Below, piece by piece: positions 35,001-43,700 of a DNA stretch of 64,000 bases. This stretch comes from an uncultured Oscillospiraceae bacterium (GTDB lineage Bacteria > Bacillota > Clostridia > Oscillospirales > Oscillospiraceae): contig CAJTUE010000003.1 in assembly GCA_910579775.1 (NCBI GenBank), positions 62,001 through 126,000 of the forward strand, in the 5' to 3' direction. Under the pieces are notes generated by a model. The model was given only the letters and a program-made list of their open reading frames with translations. It made no database searches and was not told where the DNA came from. Position 1 is the first letter of the stretch, and each line of letters opens with the position of its first letter. A program made the position numbers and the translations under genes.

Positions 35001-38000
35001 GATGGTCCAGGTGGTGGCGTTGCCCGTTCCCCCCTCCGGGGTGGTCACGTCGCCCGCACTGGCGGTCCAGAAGGAGTTGTTCGTTCCGTCATTGGCGACG
35101 GAACGCTTGCGGTAGCCCGTTGCTACTGTGGCGGCGGCGTTTACCGTCGGGGCAGCAGTGGTCACCGCCGCGCCGTTGGGTACGATCGCCAAGTTGCCCG
35201 TACCCGCGGCGTTCAGGCCCACGTTGCTGGTACCGCCCGCGGCGGGATCACGCGCGGTGGTCACCTTAAACACCACAACAGGCACTTTTCCGCCTGCGTT
35301 GGCGGAGGTGATCTGCTTGTTGCCCGCTCCGACCTTAAAGCCGTTCACCCAGATATCATAGGTCTTGGCCGGGTCCAGACCGGACACACTGTAAGTGCCG
35401 TCGGCAGTCTGCTTTGTACAATTGATCGTGGGAGCGGCGCCCACCTCGGCCAGCTGCACCGTGGTCACGTTCGTCAGCGTGCCCGTGGTGGTCAGATGCC
35501 GCGTCTCAATAGTGGTGGCGAAGGTATAGGTGGGTGTGACCACCAAGTCGGTAGCGGCATTGTAACCCGTCTGCAGCGTCACCGTGCCGCCCGAAATGGA
35601 TACATTCGCGAGCGCCGGGTCGTTGGTCTGTTCCCAGTTCGCCAGGGTGTACCCGGTCGAGTGGGTCTCCGCGGCGGTCACGTTGCCCACGGGAGTCACC
35701 ACACGGGCGCTCGCCGCAGAGCCGGCCCCGGCGGCCCGGACCGTAGCAGTAAGGCAGCCGGCGGGCTTCGTCTCCGCGACCTTCACGCCGTAGAAGTTCT
35801 TGGTCGCGACGTCATCTATCTTGGCCTGCTCGTAGTAAACGCCGCCGTCAACGGTGGTAATGCGCCAATAGGGCGCCGTCACGCTGGCCGAAGATACGCC
35901 GTTGGCCTCCCAGCGGTCGTTCTTGCGCTCCAAGGTCACGCCACTCACCGAAGCCGTCCCGGTGGCGGTGTTCACCAGCTGGATCTCTTTGATGTTGGTG
36001 TCGCTGGTTCCCTTCGTGGCCCAGTTGCTGGTGTTGACGTTGACCACCAGATAGGTGTTGTACTTATCCTTGATAAAGTTTGCCGTATAGGTGACCGTGC
36101 TGGTCACGCTGGCCAGCGTCTTGGGGTCGGAGGTATCGTGAGTGGTGGTGTTGTTCAATTGCCAGTAGCTAAACTTCCAGTTCTCCTGAGGATTCATCGA
36201 CGTCCACTTCACCGCCGTGCCGTTGATCACCACAATGCTCTGGGAGGTGACCGGCGTGCCGTTGGCGTAATCCGTCTGGGCGGAACCGCTCAATCCGTCG
36301 GTGGTGACCTCCACCTTGGCGTCGCCGTGTCCGGCGGTCGCCGCTGTGACCGTCCAGTATCTGACCGTGATCTGGGGCACGTTAGCCTGATTCACCGTCA
36401 CCTTGGCGGTGTGCGTTCCCACATACCCGGTCTTGCTCACCGACAGATCATACTTGTTGGCGTCCGTGCCATTATACTCCACATTGCTGAAGGTATAAAT
36501 GCCGTTTGCAACGCTGGTGGGAGTCTTCGTAGACAAAGTCACTGTGGCGTCGTTGACCGGGTTGCCGTCCAGCAGCACCTGTACCGTCACCGTGCCCAGC
36601 TTCTTCTTGAAGGTCGCCGTCAGCTCAGTCTTCTGGTTCATAGTGACGCTGGCGCTGGCGGAGGTAGGCGCGGTAATGCCGCCCACATCCACCGTCCATG
36701 CGTCCCACTCATAGTCGGTGTTCTTGGGGTCGGCAATGAAGGACACAGAAGTGCCCTTCTTATAGACGGTCGGTCCGACGGTCTGCGCCGTCGCGGAGGA
36801 CCCAATGCCCACCTGCGCGGCGGTGGCCTTCGTCTGATCCGCCGTCAGCTTCAACGTGTAAAGCTCCAGCTTCGCCGGGGCGGCGGTGCTGTCCTGGGTG
36901 CCCTGGTCCACCGTAAAGGCGCCGTCCGGCGTGACAACGCTCCACTTCAAATTGCTCTCCGTCGCCGAAATGACCCCCGCGTACTTCCACAGATTGACCG
37001 TCGTATCATAGGTCGCGTCATGGGTCCCCAGCTTCACGCTGGTGATCTTCCCGCCCAGGGCGGTCACGCCGCTGTCATCGAGGATCAGGTTCAAATAGGT
37101 ATCGTACTTCGGCTTGCTGAACTCGGCGATCAACTCCGTCTTCTGGGTCAGCGTGATCTGGTTCGCCGCGTTCGTCGCAGTAGTAGGCAGAGTGCCCTCA
37201 CCAAGCTTCCACCTGGTGAAGGAATAGTTGCTGCCGCTGGGCGCGGCGTTGATATACACCGTCGTACCCGTCAGATAGGTGCCCGTCTGGTTATCCTGAT
37301 TCGCCGTGGGCGGGTTGGCGGTAGCGCTCTGGGCGACCTTCGCGCCGCTGTCCACCGTCTGTTCAGCCGTCACCTTCAGGGTGTAGAAGGGGATATTGAC
37401 CGTCTGATCCGAGGCGATCGCCGTAATGGTCCGGCTGAACGTCCCCAGGGCGACGGTGTAGTTGTTCCCCTGCTCCACAGTAAACTCTTTGGTCGCGTCG
37501 GAGGTGGTCGTCCAGTCGGTCTGTCCGGTTACGGTGACCGTCTGGCTCCCGCCGGGGTGCTGGGTCGTGCCGTTCACCTGGAGGTTGACCGTAATCGTGG
37601 CGGTCAGCTTGGCGAAGGACACCGTGTACGTGGTGGTCTCGGTAATGGCCTTCAGCGTCGTGCTGTTGGTGGTGCTGGCAGCCGTCTGATCCACGCCCGC
37701 TGTCTTTGTCCAGGTCGCGGCGTTGGGGTTATAGTAGGTCTGCGCGCTGGCCGACAGGGTCACCCCCGTCGTGCCGTCCAGCACCACCAACGAGTTGTTG
37801 GAGGTGTTGACCTTGGGCGCGGTAGCGCCCGTTCCGGCGTTCAGCGTCACGGTCCAATAACGCACATCCTGGCTGCCGCCGGTATCTCCCACTGTAATAT
37901 CGATCCCCGTGTTTGTACCGTTGACATAGATGCGATAACTACCCGGCGTAACGTCGGCAGAATACACGCCCGTCGCGTCCTTGTTCAAGTCCGCGGCTTT

Positions 38001-40769
38001 CGTCGTTCCCGTGTAGAGGGCCACGCCGGAGCCCACCGTAGCGTCGCTCTTCGCATTGTCCAAGTAGATGTTGACTACAGCCGGAACGACCCCGGCGCCG
38101 AAGGTGGCGACGAGGGGCTTGGAGTTCTCCGTGTCTCCGGCGTTGGAGGCGACGGTGACCGCCGAGACCTCCCACGTGCCGTCTGTCAGGGATGGGGTCT
38201 GGTCAGTCCCGTTATAGCTTACCTTCTTTGGCTGGTCGTTGCCCCCCGCATTCAGCGCGGGGGTAAGCTCCGTCCCCACCGGGTAATAGAGCGTGCGGGG
38301 GTTGGTCGTGTCCTTATTGACGGGCACATAGCCGTCCTCGGGGTCAACGTCGGTGGCGGCCGGATTCTCGTCGTGAGGGATCTTCAGGGTGCTCTCCGCA
38401 TGGGTCGCCCCCTCCACCTTGGGGGTCACAGCGCCCAACTCCACCAGGAAATGATAGGTGCCTTTGCCCAGGAGCATACTATACTCGTTCTCTGTCAGGG
38501 CGGAGGTATTGATCGTATACGCCGTATGGCCGTTGATGTTCAGGGTATACGTTCCGCCCGGCAGCGTGACCGACCAGGGGTCGGCCAGTCCGCCCGCCGC
38601 CTGGGCCGAGAGGGTGTACGTGCCGCTCTTGGAATAGCCGTCTTCGGCGTCGCCGCTGTCGTCCTTCGTCGCCGAGGCCAGGAGGGTCGTCCCCCGGTAA
38701 AGCTCGACCTTAAACACATGGTCCACGTTCTTGCTGCGGTCGGTGGGCGTGGCGTTATTGATATCCGTGCCCTTAAATGTGGTAAAGAACTTTACGTTGA
38801 CCAGATCATAATGCGCCGTCACTGTGGTGTCCGCGGTGGGGTTAAAATAGCCGTTTTCCGCCTGCGTCACCCCGGCCATAGAGCCCGTCAAGCCGCTTCC
38901 CATGCTTGTACCCGACGTAACGGCCGCGCCGCTCCAGTGGTCAAACGCGTTCAGCTTGTCGCCGGCGTAGACGTTTACCGTGGTTCCCGTCGGATAATAG
39001 GAATACTGCACACGGCTGGACTTTACCCGGTCCCAGGTATAGTCGCCCAAAACCTGCGGGTTGCCGGAGCCGCCGGAGCCGTCTTCCGCCACCGTAACCG
39101 CGTACGCGGGCACGTCGGTGAAGCCCTTCTTTACACCCTCTTGTGTGTTGATCCCGTCGACAAACACCTTGCTGCCCAGCTCCACCGTGCGGCCGCCCGA
39201 CAGTCCGTAATATCCGCCTTCCTCCGCGACCCACTCCAGAATATAATTTGCCGTGGTTCCAATCTTCAGCTGATGGAAGTCCTCTCCGCTGTCAGCCATG
39301 TTGTTCGTCTTCTTCATGCCCTTATATTCGTCTTGGGTCAAAGGGGTCGTTGTGCCGTCCGCGTTCACCTTCACCAGACGTACCTTCGGCTCCACATCCA
39401 GGCTTCCGGCCCAGTGAATGCCGCCGTTTGCCGACGCGCTGACTGGACGCCCGGCATATTCTCCCGATGCGCACGACGCCTCCGCCGTATAGCTGGACCA
39501 TATGTCGGAGGGATAGTCATTGCCATCCCAAGTGCCTGCGCTATAAAAAGCCTCTATCACGCCGATGTCCGACATGGACGAGCCCCAGCCCAGGTTCTCG
39601 TCTCCAAACAGGGCCTCATCCACCGGCGTGACCAGCGGAAGATATACTGCATTGTCCTCTCCCGGTTGAAGAGTCCCGATGGTATAGATCCCCCATGCAT
39701 TTGTACCATCTGCAAACCCGTAGGCGTGACCCAGGGTTATGCCGCAATCAGCGTAATCCGCGAAGCCAATATCCGTTTCGCCGTTGTCAGCGCCCACCGT
39801 AATATTGCCCCACTGCGCGCCGGGGTCGTCGGTCACGATATTGCCGCGCTTCAACTGCACCGTCACGTTGGTCATTGCGGCCTCGCTCCGGTTGGTGACC
39901 TTTACATAGGCATATGCGCTTCCCCCCTCCTGGGGAAGCGTAAGGCCCTCGCTCGTATCCTTCACGTCCACCAACCGTTCTACAAGCTCCACCTTGAGGG
40001 GCTGGGTGGTGACTTTGATGCGCATGACGGCATGGCTGAAGCCGGAGGAACCGCCAATGAAGACAGTAAAAGGCAGACCATCCGTAGCAGGATCAATGGT
40101 CGTGGTACTGTCCGGCTCATAGAAGGTCTTGCCCAACGCATATTCGCTCAACGCACTCATGTTAAAAGCTACCGAGCTATGCCGACTCTGTGCAGTATCT
40201 ACAGCTGCCCCGTTAGCTCTAATTTGCCAGTTCCAGTCTACACTTACAGTGCCACCAAAGGTTGTATTCTTTGACTTTAGCCAGACATAGGGCATTCCCA
40301 TAAAGTCTGCTAACTGTGTATCAGCATCACTTGCATTGTTGTTAAAATATCCGGTCCAATCGCCTGCCCCTAGCCCTTCGTAACCTGTCGTAGCTATAGA
40401 GTCGCCACCATTCGTAGTGAACCGAGGTACAATGAGAACTGCTACGGGGTCCTGACCTGTACCCGTACCAGTCGCAATTGTACCGCTCAAGTTAGTCACG
40501 TTCGTATTCGCCAGCGTAATGCTGGTAATGGCCGCGCTCAGATCCGCGGTAGGACCGTCGGGATCGACGGGGTCCACAGGCTTTTCCCCGGTGACGTCGT
40601 CGTCATGCCTCCCCTGGGTGTCCGCCACGGGGTCGTCGGGGCTGAGGACAGGCTGCTCCCCCACCACGTCGTCGGTGATGCGGGCGGCAAAAGCGGTGGT
40701 GGGGAGGGTCCCCACCACCATCAGCACCGCCAGAGCCATGGCCAGCCATCTCTTCAGAAGTCTCTTCAT
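23001..40769 (-). CDS. giant SLH-anchored repeat-rich surface protein (5922 residues)
   Basis: A 17.8-kb uninterrupted gene. It has a signal peptide (residues 1-28, ending PTTAFA) and an N-terminal region to about 500. Residues about 600-2450 hold alternating InlB-B-like repeats (pattern W..G....T......TYTANF/VTATFK) and transthyretin-like segments (G.YT...V..G.Y.V.V.G). Four divergent copies of a long module of about 640 residues start near 2481, 3109, 3754 and 4399, the last incomplete. Acidic linkers follow, and about 5573-5922 forms an InlB-like unit plus three SLH domains. Composition is rich in Thr, Ala, Val, Asp and Gly and poor in Cys. No LPXTG motif is present. It should form a very long fibre bound non-covalently to the wall through SLH, as an adhesin or S-layer accessory; the ligand is unknown. 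Its start overlaps the previous stop by four bases (ATGA). Confidence 0.88.
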   Translation of the reverse strand: MKRLLKRWLAMALAVLMVVGTLPTTAFAARITDDVVGEQPVLSPDDPVADTQGRHDDDVTGEKPVDPVDPDGPTADLSAAITSITLANTNVTNLSGTIATGTGTGQDPVAVLIVPRFTTNGGDSIATTGYEGLGAGDWTGYFNNNASDADTQLADFMGMPYVWLKSKNTTFGGTVSVDWNWQIRANGAAVDTAQSRHSSVAFNMSALSEYALGKTFYEPDSTTTIDPATDGLPFTVFIGGSSGFSHAVMRIKVTTQPLKVELVERLVDVKDTSEGLTLPQEGGSAYAYVKVTNRSEAAMTNVTVQLKRGNIVTDDPGAQWGNITVGADNGETDIGFADYADCGITLGHAYGFADGTNAWGIYTIGTLQPGEDNAVYLPLVTPVDEALFGDENLGWGSSMSDIGVIEAFYSAGTWDGNDYPSDIWSSYTAEASCASGEYAGRPVSASANGGIHWAGSLDVEPKVRLVKVNADGTTTPLTQDEYKGMKKTNNMADSGEDFHQLKIGTTANYILEWVAEEGGYYGLSGGRTVELGSKVFVDGINTQEGVKKGFTDVPAYAVTVAEDGSGGSGNPQVLGDYTWDRVKSSRVQYSYYPTGTTVNVYAGDKLNAFDHWSGAAVTSGTSMGSGLTGSMAGVTQAENGYFNPTADTTVTAHYDLVNVKFFTTFKGTDINNATPTDRSKNVDHVFKVELYRGTTLLASATKDDSGDAEDGYSKSGTYTLSAQAAGGLADPWSVTLPGGTYTLNINGHTAYTINTSALTENEYSMLLGKGTYHFLVELGAVTPKVEGATHAESTLKIPHDENPAATDVDPEDGYVPVNKDTTNPRTLYYPVGTELTPALNAGGNDQPKKVSYNGTDQTPSLTDGTWEVSAVTVASNAGDTENSKPLVATFGAGVVPAVVNIYLDNAKSDATVGSGVALYTGTTKAADLNKDATGVYSADVTPGSYRIYVNGTNTGIDITVGDTGGSQDVRYWTVTLNAGTGATAPKVNTSNNSLVVLDGTTGVTLSASAQTYYNPNAATWTKTAGVDQTAASTTNSTTLKAITETTTYTVSFAKLTATITVNLQVNGTTQHPGGSQTVTVTGQTDWTTTSDATKEFTVEQGNNYTVALGTFSRTITAIASDQTVNIPFYTLKVTAEQTVDSGAKVAQSATANPPTANQDNQTGTYLTGTTVYINAAPSGSNYSFTRWKLGEGTLPTTATNAANQITLTQKTELIAEFSKPKYDTYLNLILDDSGVTALGGKITSVKLGTHDATYDTTVNLWKYAGVISATESNLKWSVVTPDGAFTVDQGTQDSTAAPAKLELYTLKLTADQTKATAAQVGIGSSATAQTVGPTVYKKGTSVSFIADPKNTDYEWDAWTVDVGGITAPTSASASVTMNQKTELTATFKKKLGTVTVQVLLDGNPVNDATVTLSTKTPTSVANGIYTFSNVEYNGTDANKYDLSVSKTGYVGTHTAKVTVNQANVPQITVRYWTVTAATAGHGDAKVEVTTDGLSGSAQTDYANGTPVTSQSIVVINGTAVKWTSMNPQENWKFSYWQLNNTTTHDTSDPKTLASVTSTVTYTANFIKDKYNTYLVVNVNTSNWATKGTSDTNIKEIQLVNTATGTASVSGVTLERKNDRWEANGVSSASVTAPYWRITTVDGGVYYEQAKIDDVATKNFYGVKVAETKPAGCLTATVRAAGAGSAASARVVTPVGNVTAAETHSTGYTLANWEQTNDPALANVSISGGTVTLQTGYNAATDLVVTPTYTFATTIETRHLTTTGTLTNVTTVQLAEVGAAPTINCTKQTADGTYSVSGLDPAKTYDIWVNGFKVGAGNKQITSANAGGKVPVVVFKVTTARDPAAGGTSNVGLNAAGTGNLAIVPNGAAVTTAAPTVNAAATVATGYRKRSVANDGTNNSFWTASAGDVTTPEGGTGNATTWTIGSMTADVTLTAHYVRQYTATVSVDPTTGGTAIFTEKGSTGSSIGTPATSATVDSGDYVKAEFTHNTGNTLNNWTFSNGTLWTTADKQAGTQLTSGTKTAATTVYFFPTADNASLVAKTEAAVYPVEIRVNLDNEAYAGRKVELRQGGAVKYTLTESATEDGLYTAKVLPGNYDVYVDGVTTGTTADSEKNLNFTAAEAESTDVNEQAKRKAEVNYYTIDLVADPAGTAPKQNKVNFAGGTAGTTASKIVLAKVDAYSIGNVVATAFNEADGTHYRFDNWAVTAPGANGGSMGNAKNATTTYTLPAEATLKANTGITPTDKITLTASFVQQFKVTVQLAAGIPSSEFAVHLKETGEANWAATNTIMVDSGDTVTINGAANGGGVESATRVLSEWTVPSTDHGEFDNSSHAAATKPANGKVGYVIQNGIYTPKKDSVLELNAWRMGTLTAGWVFDKGTGTATSPTGAAERRSTWTKNNGQAPTKVTVLNAAGTATFTEVLDAADYVVSGGDGEYYTITAEHLREDVPNGTYTLNLTYVLGPVNHPNNVEKTAQSTNFIVTSNKHKLTETNVQVKDKASDTANPNTATARDGVIYKDHTAAAPDIKHDELIFTWYYANSKPTQTNFNAQTDPAAAAKTAAMAVSGATLIGTTGATGVGAWNEGTNSIATGAVTVTSAMRGKYIYAVVEVDAASETAEGAVITNAIPVDYDAEITVNKDGSHVTADNYKVFLVPSGTAVTQADFAGDAALNAKGIKKADTFNAATGIYSTSGSPLKGATNYVIWVSDAEGSTYYLHATEAGTVTPLNNTGKNVNYFSVNRVDFSQSHTQDKDNRDVGETFDATNTPAINSVTTSNGSTVADGNGVHTGTSVTAKSSTWNQDYTLTWKKSTGNDPVANTTTKQNSTTANATGYANGAVTAKTNIGGELVQNTYLIRGDIKGSGSVATAKLTANGHEFTGKVLYSGAPGINVVEFTVPKSAVTGEINENYVISATMGANTTLVGYSAPSKAAADQVAPLALEQVTKAENGKFAIHIVSTTLSIEVKDTDNEAHKQFATGGSATATVNHSDKEKFADYNQYTRTVVITNQGNTPLTVTLGITKGTNTTVYDGTQTLTGGVLTDGNGVTIGGLERTFDLAVGASKSFVVTIPADLNNDDDVAYHFNFSTVDGRDGVTTKGPDGVYNLNITIDPVTVSKVATNKIKDSDGNVIRYDVKETWVAEDGENPATKPHYNALVTMEDGDYNMATNADIVYEWYVAPWDATVKLNKNTGVPYYTAGGTGNLSLGAGTRGTNNLTYTPTAGEKGMALFLVAKGQRDATSAAMTPDVEAGDPVELVPFDGLITIHENTTLVTDPDEGAKYTVYLWNTQGGDEIDLNDTENLIPTQWSTADNAFMSTKNLWASDPENPDSTKPWTYKVYASIVKDDATLKNTGKTITVGHRTEDVVYYKVDVDDTSVHQNDYEGKLNIPDGSKYFYKTAPTPRPSAAAEGVAGRDVVNTWVQTGTKVTFTYPQWTKDYDLTWSGGVTATDKAAAGNAGAVTHANVTYSSQLAQVKTQLKLNLYPVKANATGTAGWVNYLTMALEDGAVTNTFTSLRTQTDNILGIDDSGLDSATNYRIGVGKSVTFRLPKADGYTTTAHVPGQTESGVASWNYRYGGQDTPGDMDNPGSVKITVNVTGDEHVDTYDVNLIGEGLNMKVSETSLPKDKTDSNTVQSGMGSIPNADTAAVVNGTVNQEIHLNYNYPTGQTVVMEVENTTEGTAIWNVRSTPAAGNTSAITASSFTGGKMEPAAKEEITLTIADGLDAGEYKYSADFSFENKETGGRSAKVTYTLKVVVDPLPFTNVTIKKLDNGTLSIDKYQVTPTGAATATETEPADPVAADDKTALTYGNAEDYQYQWYAADAGSAQPTVTWAAGVPTVSGATAIAGATNKTFDPSTQQGKDIYLVIYANNDSNASQAAISTPITSTFQGVVKISVDGTTLTADPGVISGTTDPVYTVNFVNGSDKIKGTWDNTAQGYVAALEPTKTYTVEVSRAKDDKTNLVTLADVSISNANRTATAPYFTVNAVNFVNKEYQTGTGEDFTGVTITPAFTIGTDHAALPNGTPVLSGQSVAAKAPALSAPNADKAWVQDYTLTWRQKSDDNTAAAVADVNLADSATTGQSATAAIANGAYAYGAVTHKTFIGGRLDQKTYEVVGTVKNETGMTGGHVLKVELAESNNKFTLTTATEAGKLTTGVLSDGDNNGVRGEPGDTAEFTVVKGIYNITSFDGVNTTIQRVTVNTDDTDTDKTRNKETLTPTVQTDDRVFTIYVAGTALKLKVADNEGAAPHNNATSEGSGNVATNYKHAYNEETHYFNATAGTFPLTLSNPGNTDLKLGQPKVYKLAAGSVNASTNMTGVTLGTALALTSGSYSDDNLTISGLDIANTALAVNGTTAGGSLTLKKTAANKDDAVYVVEFPSTYADTNGNTPVGPTVYYVLDLTVEPLPIVSVTTGKNATTGELSLEGYDKNDATNKTGLDHVMVDHDGSAATDAVAANSTDANLKDGDLSFVWAVSDKGDLTAANFEIDTANNKMVAKDGVATVDTTLGKTRQPSAAEEGKFFYLIAYRSAGTANASEFAVSDAVYAQVTISLKTQRYSDKTQVADTSVQIEGTYGTGETASSAKSNSGTLVIPADNSEISFTADEADNATPANAKYYFVGWGPEGDDRIEVNADDRLAMTYAVTKQDTVIGYYDLLPVLTGANGCTIGAATIPVADRTFTYKHNDGSGNVRIEIKPADGSRFLAVTGAEDEDLTTPRVLNATAFEKIAGQPSGGKMGADGDYVLTNSWITANLEGDQDYIITFYDLEKGVENEGYAGYDRSKAYVTSTGDKDVTAVVADDNKGQGHTVQVTNGVSDGTAAETSTASTVNGVVTIHANPAPGYVFTGWKITAGSGRFLEEEGETKAETVFRPTSLTATVEASFAPGDFTAADKKALVIYGNSKFEDGSETSVAATDSEATGTTFTYAVVNTDDLPDWLELNADTGVFSVKSPVNTNVQVEDGTKATYAEAGAVDNEVVLTVRITTNAGKSKDVTYTVNVEPGQLAVTHAAAQDTSVKRGDAYVAANTAGSFIPVDENGVPMYNETVRKHLFAYENVHDQAATQIDTTGHAGDVTNNDSGVYDKGTWTVAPTRFQGTGEPSTYRFTFTYKPDTAEEKWNYAAAVTDMTITIAKPPVGAEFADIIRNFADVENVLKPGEFDTDYSLVEKPEGYDGTFTTAPEAMAYTNETFRKNERITYLDVEPQYTVKLHSLDAAIHGTVFTVDELTGFKLAEGSAYPTFTNGQFASGDGEKTFVLELAPVSGKLWVGEHHAKFTLTGYSNAELAAEGGEPDVTATYELIVMVDPKVITKVDVTVTDPETEPTEVKGTTEDDEPVDNETPDDKGNVPIQDVTVTWKPEPGEPDGKHTEVKVDVTIDPNYVYAEEDDTTPDVKEDITENTDLTVTDHLTPDPEVERDPEDGDHIIHITQKIPYLMHDDVKDGSDPADTTGPKVDDRRTVSVMQGATGLGSYTINLGAYGANVYDVQWTVAQDTITSSAENGIGATLGTLPTGFDLTVDGAKQSVVLDLSAADTSKVGTYSLTLLALGKANADDPEDARTIQSTYVFQITIRSPGGGGGVVETCPCKVLYHVGIHGVTADATIEDVSESSRPSKVPTVTALDGYVFRGWSLTNPATLKKGEKIELVDPKTVTAKGETMTFYAVIIERPYHEHYVIGYPNGNFGPADNIDRASVATIIARAILPDFKEGSNYGNPGGYTDVAGHWAESAIAYCSKYGVFEGYTDGTFKPNQPITRQEFALVIARLDGVMTPGEMDFTDIDEAGSWALGGIYTAYKKGWVNGYTDGSFKPLNNIRRDEAVKVFNAYLNRGVDADGLRKLHEYVHSGVASNVTGNGTDEYMTWPDVPQGHWAYYEIVEAANDHEFVPDFESELGYTLPEEWDKCWIDERWRYHDDLNDGGPNAALLSAGFRVWLH

Positions 40770-43700
40770 TTCATTGTCCTCCTAGTCAGGAATGCGATAA
40801 TGGGTCCGGCCATGGTCACGGTCACGGACGGTTTTCGGTCGGTCGGTTCGTCAGGTATGTCCTCCAACGTCCCTGCTGCCTGCAGGGGGGCCTCCTCCGG
40901 CCCGATGAGGGCATCGGGCCCTACAGGCTCCTCCAGCGTCGCCGCGCCAGGAGCCTCTACGGTCACGGGGTCGCCGCGCCCTACGGGGGTCGCGTCGGGC
41001 AGGTCATCCAGGGGGACGTTCTCGTCCTCCGGGGCTTCCTCCAGGCTCAGGAGGCTGGCGCGGGTGGCCTTTTCCTTCCACACCCACGGCGCGTTCTCCT
41101 GGGTCGCCCAAGCCTCACATTCCTCTGTGGTGGGCATGATCCAGCCCGACTCTACATCGTTGAGATGGAGCAGCACATATTGGAACTCCGCCCACGTCGG
41201 CGGGGTCACCCACTTGCGGTTGGTCGCCGCGCCGGTGATAAACTCCTTCTTCCGGTTGGAGGTGTTCAGGGCGGTCATCACCTGCCACAAGAGGTCCTGC
41301 TTATCCCCACTGAACATTTCCGCGGCGGCGATCACGTCGCTGTCGTTCGGTCCCTTGCGCAGCAGCAGGGTGTCCTTCAGCTTATCGTCCGTCAGGTCAT
41401 AGACAAACCCCGCGGGGTTGCCCGCGGTCTTCTTGAAGTAACCGATGGCGGAGGTCATAAAGTCGCCCCACTCTGTGGCGTCTGGCCGCACCGCCTCATA
41501 CTCGACCTTTCCGCCGGTGACCCACATCCACCCGTAATTCTCCTTCTCCGCCGCGCATTCCTCTGTGGGCGGCATGATCCAGCCCGACTCCACATCGTTC
41601 AGATGGAGCAGCACATATTGGAATTCCTCCCAGGTCGGCTTATTCACCCACCTGCGGTTGGTCGCCGCGCCGGTGATAAACTCCTTCTTCCGGTTGGAGG
41701 TGTTCAGGGCGGTCATCACCTGCCACAAGAGGTCCTGCTTATCCCCACTGAACATTTCCGCGGCGGTGATCACGTCGCTGTCGTTCGGTCCCTTGCGCAG
41801 CCGCAGCACATCCTTCAGCTTTTCGTCCGTCAGGTCATAGACAAACCCCGCGGGGTTGCCCGCCGTCTTCTTGAAGTAGCCGATGGCGGAATCCAGGAAA
41901 GCGTCCCATTCCGCCGGGTCTGCAAACAGCTCTTCCTTCTTGACCTCTTCCTCCGGCTTTTTGTCCGCGTTGAACCACCAGTAGGCGTCCACGCCGTCCA
42001 CAATGACCTCCGCCTTGACCTCCGCGTCCGTCTTATAGACGCCGTTCAAGAGCAGATACTGGAGCTGGTAATCCGTCAGCCCCGTCAGGCTGTCATAGGT
42101 CAGGGTGGGATCGGCCGCAGCCGCCGCGCGCAGCGTGCTCAAAAGGGCGTTCTTAAACGCCTCAATGCTGGTAAAGGCCGCGCCGTCCGCGTTCACGCGC
42201 ATAGCCATGCCTGGGTCGGTAACCGAGGGCCGGCGGGTGATAAAGTCCAGATCGAGGATCTGGTCCATGGCGTCGGTAGCTGTCTTGCCGTCAAAGCCCA
42301 CCGCCGCCAGCCAGGCGGCCTGGGCCAGGGTGGCGTGGGTGTCGGCGGTGAAGCCACTGCCCTGCCACCAGTAGTTTTCCGTGATGCTGGCCGCGGTCTG
42401 ATAGCTGCTGCCGGGGAAGAGGAGGTGCTGCACCTCCTTCGTCAGGTCCGCGGCGCTCTGGGAAGCGACGGCGTCCAGATCCTTGTAGGGCAGGCCGCCG
42501 CCCGTCTTGCGCACGACCTCCATGATCCGGGCGCGCAGGTCGGCATAGCTCTCGTCGGTGAAGGGCATGCCGTGGACCTCCGCGCGCAGCTTCAGCCGCT
42601 CCAGGGTGGCGGCGTCCAGCTTGCCCAGGGGGTCGATGGCCAGAGGCTGCATCGCCCCGTCCACCTCCACGCCGTCCCTGGCCCAGTAGGCGTAGGTGAG
42701 CAGGTCCATAATGTCGCCGATGCGCTGGGCCTCGGTGGGGGTGTGGGGCTCGGGGATCCACCAGTAGTTGCACACCACGTCCGGGTCGGCGGGGTCGGCG
42801 ATCTTGTCCGCGGGCGGAATGGGCTGGCCCACCAGCTTGTTGGCGTTAATAAGCAGATATTGCAGCTGGTAAATATCCAGGGCGTACTCTCCCGAGGGCA
42901 GCTTCCTCAGGCTGCCGTCCAGGCTCAAAAAGTCGTTCATGTTGTCCACAAAGCCCAGCACCTTCAGCGCCAGCTCCAGGGAGGTCTTAAACTGCTCCAC
43001 GCTGGTAAAGCCGCTGCCCGCGGCGGTGCGGCGGAGATAGACCTCGTTATTGACGGGGGTGATCCCCTTGGCCAGGAGGGTGTCCAGCTTGGTGGAGTCG
43101 GTGTAGTTGCTGGCCCGCCAGGCGTCCGCCGCCTCCATCAGCCGCTCGTAGGTGAGCCGCGGCTGGCCGCCGTTCTTCCACCAATAATTCTTTTCCTTGA
43201 GGATCTCCTCCGCGGTCTTGTAGTCTCCCGCCGGCTGGATCAGAGCGTATTGGATCTCCTCCCAGGGGATAGTCTCCCACACGTCCATCACCGTCTTGGG
43301 GTCGGAGAGGTCATAATGGGCGCTGAGGGTGGTCAGCGCCTTGAGCCAGGCGGTCTTGAACTCCGCCAGGGTGGTAAAGGCGTTGTCGTCCTCCTCCGAC
43401 TCCTCCTTGCGGAACCACCCCACATTTTGTGGAGTTTCGTTCCCGGTGGGGGGCGCGTAGCTGATCAATTCTGTCAAAGCGTTGGGCAGGTTCTCCTCCG
43501 TCATGGCGTCCAGGGCGTCGGGCACATCCCCTGAGACCACCAGCATGCCGCCCTCGATAAAGTCCTTCCAGCCGGTCACCGGGCGTTTGCCGCCGTTTTG
43601 CCACCAGTAGGTCTTGCCCGTGGTGGGCCAGGTCCCGGTGATGAGCAGCTCCTGCACCTGCTCCGCGGTGATCTGCTTCATGGCGTCCTGGTCCAGGCCC

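Noticed and set aside
27453..40274. A 4273-codon open frame on the plus strand opposite the giant surface gene (and another at 23070-26825)
   Set aside because: It mirrors the real gene frame. The sense protein is rich in Thr, Ala, Val, Asp and Gly with G/C third bases, so antisense stop codons are rare. The antisense product is low-complexity His/Gly/Arg/Val-rich, has no ribosome site or signal, and lies outside any recognisable family.
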